Shown one piece after another: positions 61,873-64,000 of a stretch of DNA of 64,000 nt. A program made the position numbers and the translations under genes. Each line of letters begins with the position of its first letter. Positions within the stretch are counted from its first letter, which is position 1. This DNA is from Ochrobactrum sp. RH2CCR150. GTDB lineage: Bacteria; Pseudomonadota; Alphaproteobacteria; Rhizobiales; Rhizobiaceae. The notes under the pieces were generated by a model. The model did not search any database. It was not told the DNA's origin and saw only the letters and a list, made by a program, of their open reading frames with translations. The DNA is taken from the NCBI GenBank assembly GCA_014138095.1, contig JACGXE010000004.1:62001-126000 (forward strand), read 5' to 3'.

Positions 61873-63531
61873 TTAAGATTTTTGAAGGCGGCGCAACCAC
61901 TCTGATTCTGTAAGCCCGACTCGCGATAAATCACTTGCAAAGCGTTCTACTACACGTTGAGCATGTGACGTCCGAAGTTGATCAACCCACACATACCTCT
62001 TCTTGGCTGAATCAATGAAATAAATTTCTCCATCTTCGCCCGTCTGTGCAATCACCTCCTGTGTTGCTTTATCTGGAGAGAAAGACGCCGCAAAACACAA
62101 ATATGACTTCGGTTGATAGATTAACTCAACTGGAGAACCGTCAGGCTTGAATATCACATGAGACATATAATTTCCGCCATTCTGTTCGCTCTCGACCAAT
62201 CGAACGAAGACAAAAGCTCGTGGTTCTTCCAGTCGTACACTGTCACAAACTGGTTGAATGCAAACTAAATATTGATTAAGATTAACGTCATATACAATAC
62301 TACCAAGCTTCAAAGACCGTTGAGTAGCGCCGTAGAACGTTCGGCTCGCCATCAAATGTGAGAAGCGATGATTGGCATCTGAACCCTCAGTAGGCAGTAG
62401 AACTTTCGCAGCCTTCCTCGTATTCTTTACTTCACTAAGTTTTGGTATAACACTGTTCTTCTCTCTAGCTTTCTTAAAACCTAAGGTGCAAATATCCTCG
62501 GCAATTTCCCTATAATTTAGACCCTCTTGGTTTAGAACAGAACCAAGATGCTCCCCTGGCGTCCATACGTTCTGGCACCAATCTCTGAAGATATTTTCAC
62601 GTATCAAAGGCTTAGGTAAAGCATCTTCTAGAACGGCTTCAATCTCGGAGACTAGAAGCGGAATAACGTGCGAGGAAGCGTCTTCTCCAGGCAATGACAT
62701 TGCCAAATGGGTCAAAAATGCAGGATCAAGATCCCTATTAAATTTAGAAAGGATTTTGCGGCTGTTCTTCCGGATTTCTGCAAGGCCAAGAAGCGCTGTG
62801 GCATGCATTATGCCCGACGCTAGTTTCGCAAACTCACGTACCGCGACGTCGGCGAGATGTATCTCATTCACTACATGACGAGGATCAATATCGACCCTTT
62901 CCCGCCCCGGCTTTCCAAGAACCGCGACCCGACTGTTGTCTGTATGAAACGCAAGGCCTTCCTCTTCTTGTAGTGGTCGAAAACTATCGCCAATTGAAGG
63001 GTGAACCTTTTGATATATTTCATTTGCCACCCCAAACAAATTTGGCTCTTGGGTGTAGACTAGGATCAAACGTAACTGTTCAGGAACATCCTTCAGTGCC
63101 TGAACTATTAAACCATCAATCAATTCGAGCGCACGCTGACCCTTGTCTCCGAAAAGATCCCAATCAACGATCACTACGTCTGCCGCCCTACAAAGAGGAA
63201 ATATGTCTGACGCGGGACCAAAACTTGCTGGTTTCTTTGGCTGGTACAACGAACAGACAATTTGTTTCTTCGCAAAGCTATTAACGATATCATACGAATC
63301 TGGAGCCGGGTCTTCTTCTGGAACGGCTTCGGGGGCCACTTGGCTCTGATCGCCCTCTGTAGAGAGTCGTCTCGACGCCATTTTTCGCAATTTCGGAGCC
63401 AAAACCTGTTTCGGTGCGCCACCGCTAGCTGGAGCACTCTGGTAAATTCTATCATCTACAAAAACTGCAGTCTGAATAAAAGACTGCGCTGCTTGCGTCG
63501 AATAGTCTTGTACAGTTTCAGTCAGCACCAT
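61873..63531 (-). CDS. Receiver-domain protein with unknown C-terminal region
   Basis: A 552-residue soluble protein. The first 215 residues contain every landmark of a response-regulator receiver: the acidic pair in FVDDRIY (26-27), the phosphoacceptor Asp123 in VVIVDWDLFGDKG, Thr160 in LILVYTQEP and Lys207 in VLGKPG, with a 50-residue, probably disordered insertion after the first strand. It fits the Response_reg_2-type group as I recall it. The remaining 340 residues have no DNA-binding motif or known domain that I can see. The upstream kinase gene overlaps it by 14 bases, so the two are co-translated partners. Confidence 0.7.
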   Translation of the reverse strand: MVLTETVQDYSTQAAQSFIQTAVFVDDRIYQSAPASGGAPKQVLAPKLRKMASRRLSTEGDQSQVAPEAVPEEDPAPDSYDIVNSFAKKQIVCSLYQPKKPASFGPASDIFPLCRAADVVIVDWDLFGDKGQRALELIDGLIVQALKDVPEQLRLILVYTQEPNLFGVANEIYQKVHPSIGDSFRPLQEEEGLAFHTDNSRVAVLGKPGRERVDIDPRHVVNEIHLADVAVREFAKLASGIMHATALLGLAEIRKNSRKILSKFNRDLDPAFLTHLAMSLPGEDASSHVIPLLVSEIEAVLEDALPKPLIRENIFRDWCQNVWTPGEHLGSVLNQEGLNYREIAEDICTLGFKKAREKNSVIPKLSEVKNTRKAAKVLLPTEGSDANHRFSHLMASRTFYGATQRSLKLGSIVYDVNLNQYLVCIQPVCDSVRLEEPRAFVFVRLVESEQNGGNYMSHVIFKPDGSPVELIYQPKSYLCFAASFSPDKATQEVIAQTGEDGEIYFIDSAKKRYVWVDQLRTSHAQRVVERFASDLSRVGLTESEWLRRLQKS

Positions 63532-64000
63532 CGTTCCCCGGCCAGCTAATTACCATCGTTACGCCACGTTTTTCAGAGTTGGGCAAAATATCAATTTCCA
63601 TGCCCTCCTTTTGAAGAGCTTTTCTCGAAATATAAAGTCCGAGTCCTCTGCCGCCCGGTTTTCTAGTAAATCCCTGATCGAATATTGCGGATGAATCCCT
63701 TTGATTAATAGAAGGCCCGTTGTTTGAGATACGAAAACTTTTCTCGTCCGCATCAAGAATAATTTCCTTCTTACCGTCAATATTCTCAAGCCAAAATACG
63801 GCATTATCGATTATGTTTACAAAAACGGGATAAATTGTAGATGGAAATACTGTAATTTGCGATTGAAGGAAGGCATCACTTGCTGAAAGAACGACGTTAT
63901 GCCGTTTCATACGAACTTCAAATAGCGTATGAAGGTAATGATTTATCTCTGATCCTTTGATCGGGATCGCTTTTCGATAAAGCCTTCGTTGCAGCGGTGT
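63518..64000 (-). CDS. Histidine kinase-like ATPase, C-terminal part
   Basis: The reading frame is open to the right edge, so only the last 160 residues are seen; an internal ATG at 63910 is probably not the start. It has a GHKL ATPase domain: N box VNIIDNAVFWLE, G1 ISNNGPSI (Asn-Asn in place of the usual Asp-Asn), an F-box-like IFDQGFTRKP, and G2 GGRGLGLYI. A dimerisation/His segment would lie upstream and is not visible. The G1 change removes the Asp that normally contacts adenine, which might weaken or alter nucleotide use. It is the natural partner of the receiver protein. Confidence 0.75.
   Translation of the reverse strand, partial: TPLQRRLYRKAIPIKGSEINHYLHTLFEVRMKRHNVVLSASDAFLQSQITVFPSTIYPVFVNIIDNAVFWLENIDGKKEIILDADEKSFRISNNGPSINQRDSSAIFDQGFTRKPGGRGLGLYISRKALQKEGMEIDILPNSEKRGVTMVISWPGNDGAD

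Overview
The window reads as chromosomal DNA of an alphaproteobacterium of the order Rhizobiales, most like the Brucella/Ochrobactrum group. This rests on gene content (circularly permuted ATP-grasp/alpha-E pair, PrsD/PrsE-like type I secretion, an LdtR-like MarR regulator, an alpha-2-macroglobulin/PBP1C pair) and on dispersed palindromic repeats of the kind seen between rhizobial genes. The genus is an inference from recalled family resemblance; no search was run. Genes are dense, GC-rich and mostly in short operons.

Layout. 1-19 kb is ordinary metabolism and regulation: an alpha-E/ATP-grasp operon, mogA, a TctD/TctE-type two-component pair, a NitT/TauT-type ABC transporter, an FUSC exporter, a PNPOx-like flavoprotein divergent from a MocR regulator, a GH25 lipoprotein, metA behind a compact SAM-I-clan-like riboswitch, a MarR regulator divergent from a DUF899/VOC pair, DUF488 and glutathione-independent formaldehyde dehydrogenase. 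19-27 kb holds alpha-2-macroglobulin (with an N-terminal PAN domain) and penicillin-binding protein 1C.

27-53 kb is the most unusual part: a 26 kb surface-glycan and secretion locus. A minus-strand operon (35.8 to 26.9 kb) encodes a DUF6212-like protein, a two-domain glycosyltransferase, two tandem polysaccharide pyruvyl transferases, a glycosidase-like secreted protein and an SGNH hydrolase. Next come a GT4 enzyme in an operon with an LdtR-like MarR regulator, then a divergent type I secretion ABC/HlyD pair, a 219-residue protein made almost entirely of RTX calcium-binding repeats, and a plus-strand run of glycosyltransferases, a methyltransferase, a membrane coiled-coil protein, a probable glycosyltransferase pseudoenzyme and a third pyruvyl transferase. 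One 13-bp palindrome (TTCAAAATTTGAA) occurs upstream of the MarR gene, the RTX gene and the minus-strand operon, which suggests a single regulon. No Wzx/Wzy or ABC-2 glycan exporter is visible, so how the glycan leaves the cell, or whether it decorates the RTX protein, is open.

52.6-60.3 kb is again core-like: AI-2E family permease, HPP-CBS protein, TauE/SafE permease divergent from a LysR regulator, a ferric-siderophore-type ABC ATPase with a fused double permease but no binding protein, and a small RcnB-like protein. At 60.6 kb a 3' fragment of tRNA-Ser(UGA) followed by a tyrosine recombinase marks the left end of an AT-richer integrated island that runs off the window. Its visible cargo is a histidine-kinase-like ATPase overlapping a receiver-domain protein with a 340-residue tail of unknown function. 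This pair is a candidate undescribed signalling or defence module.
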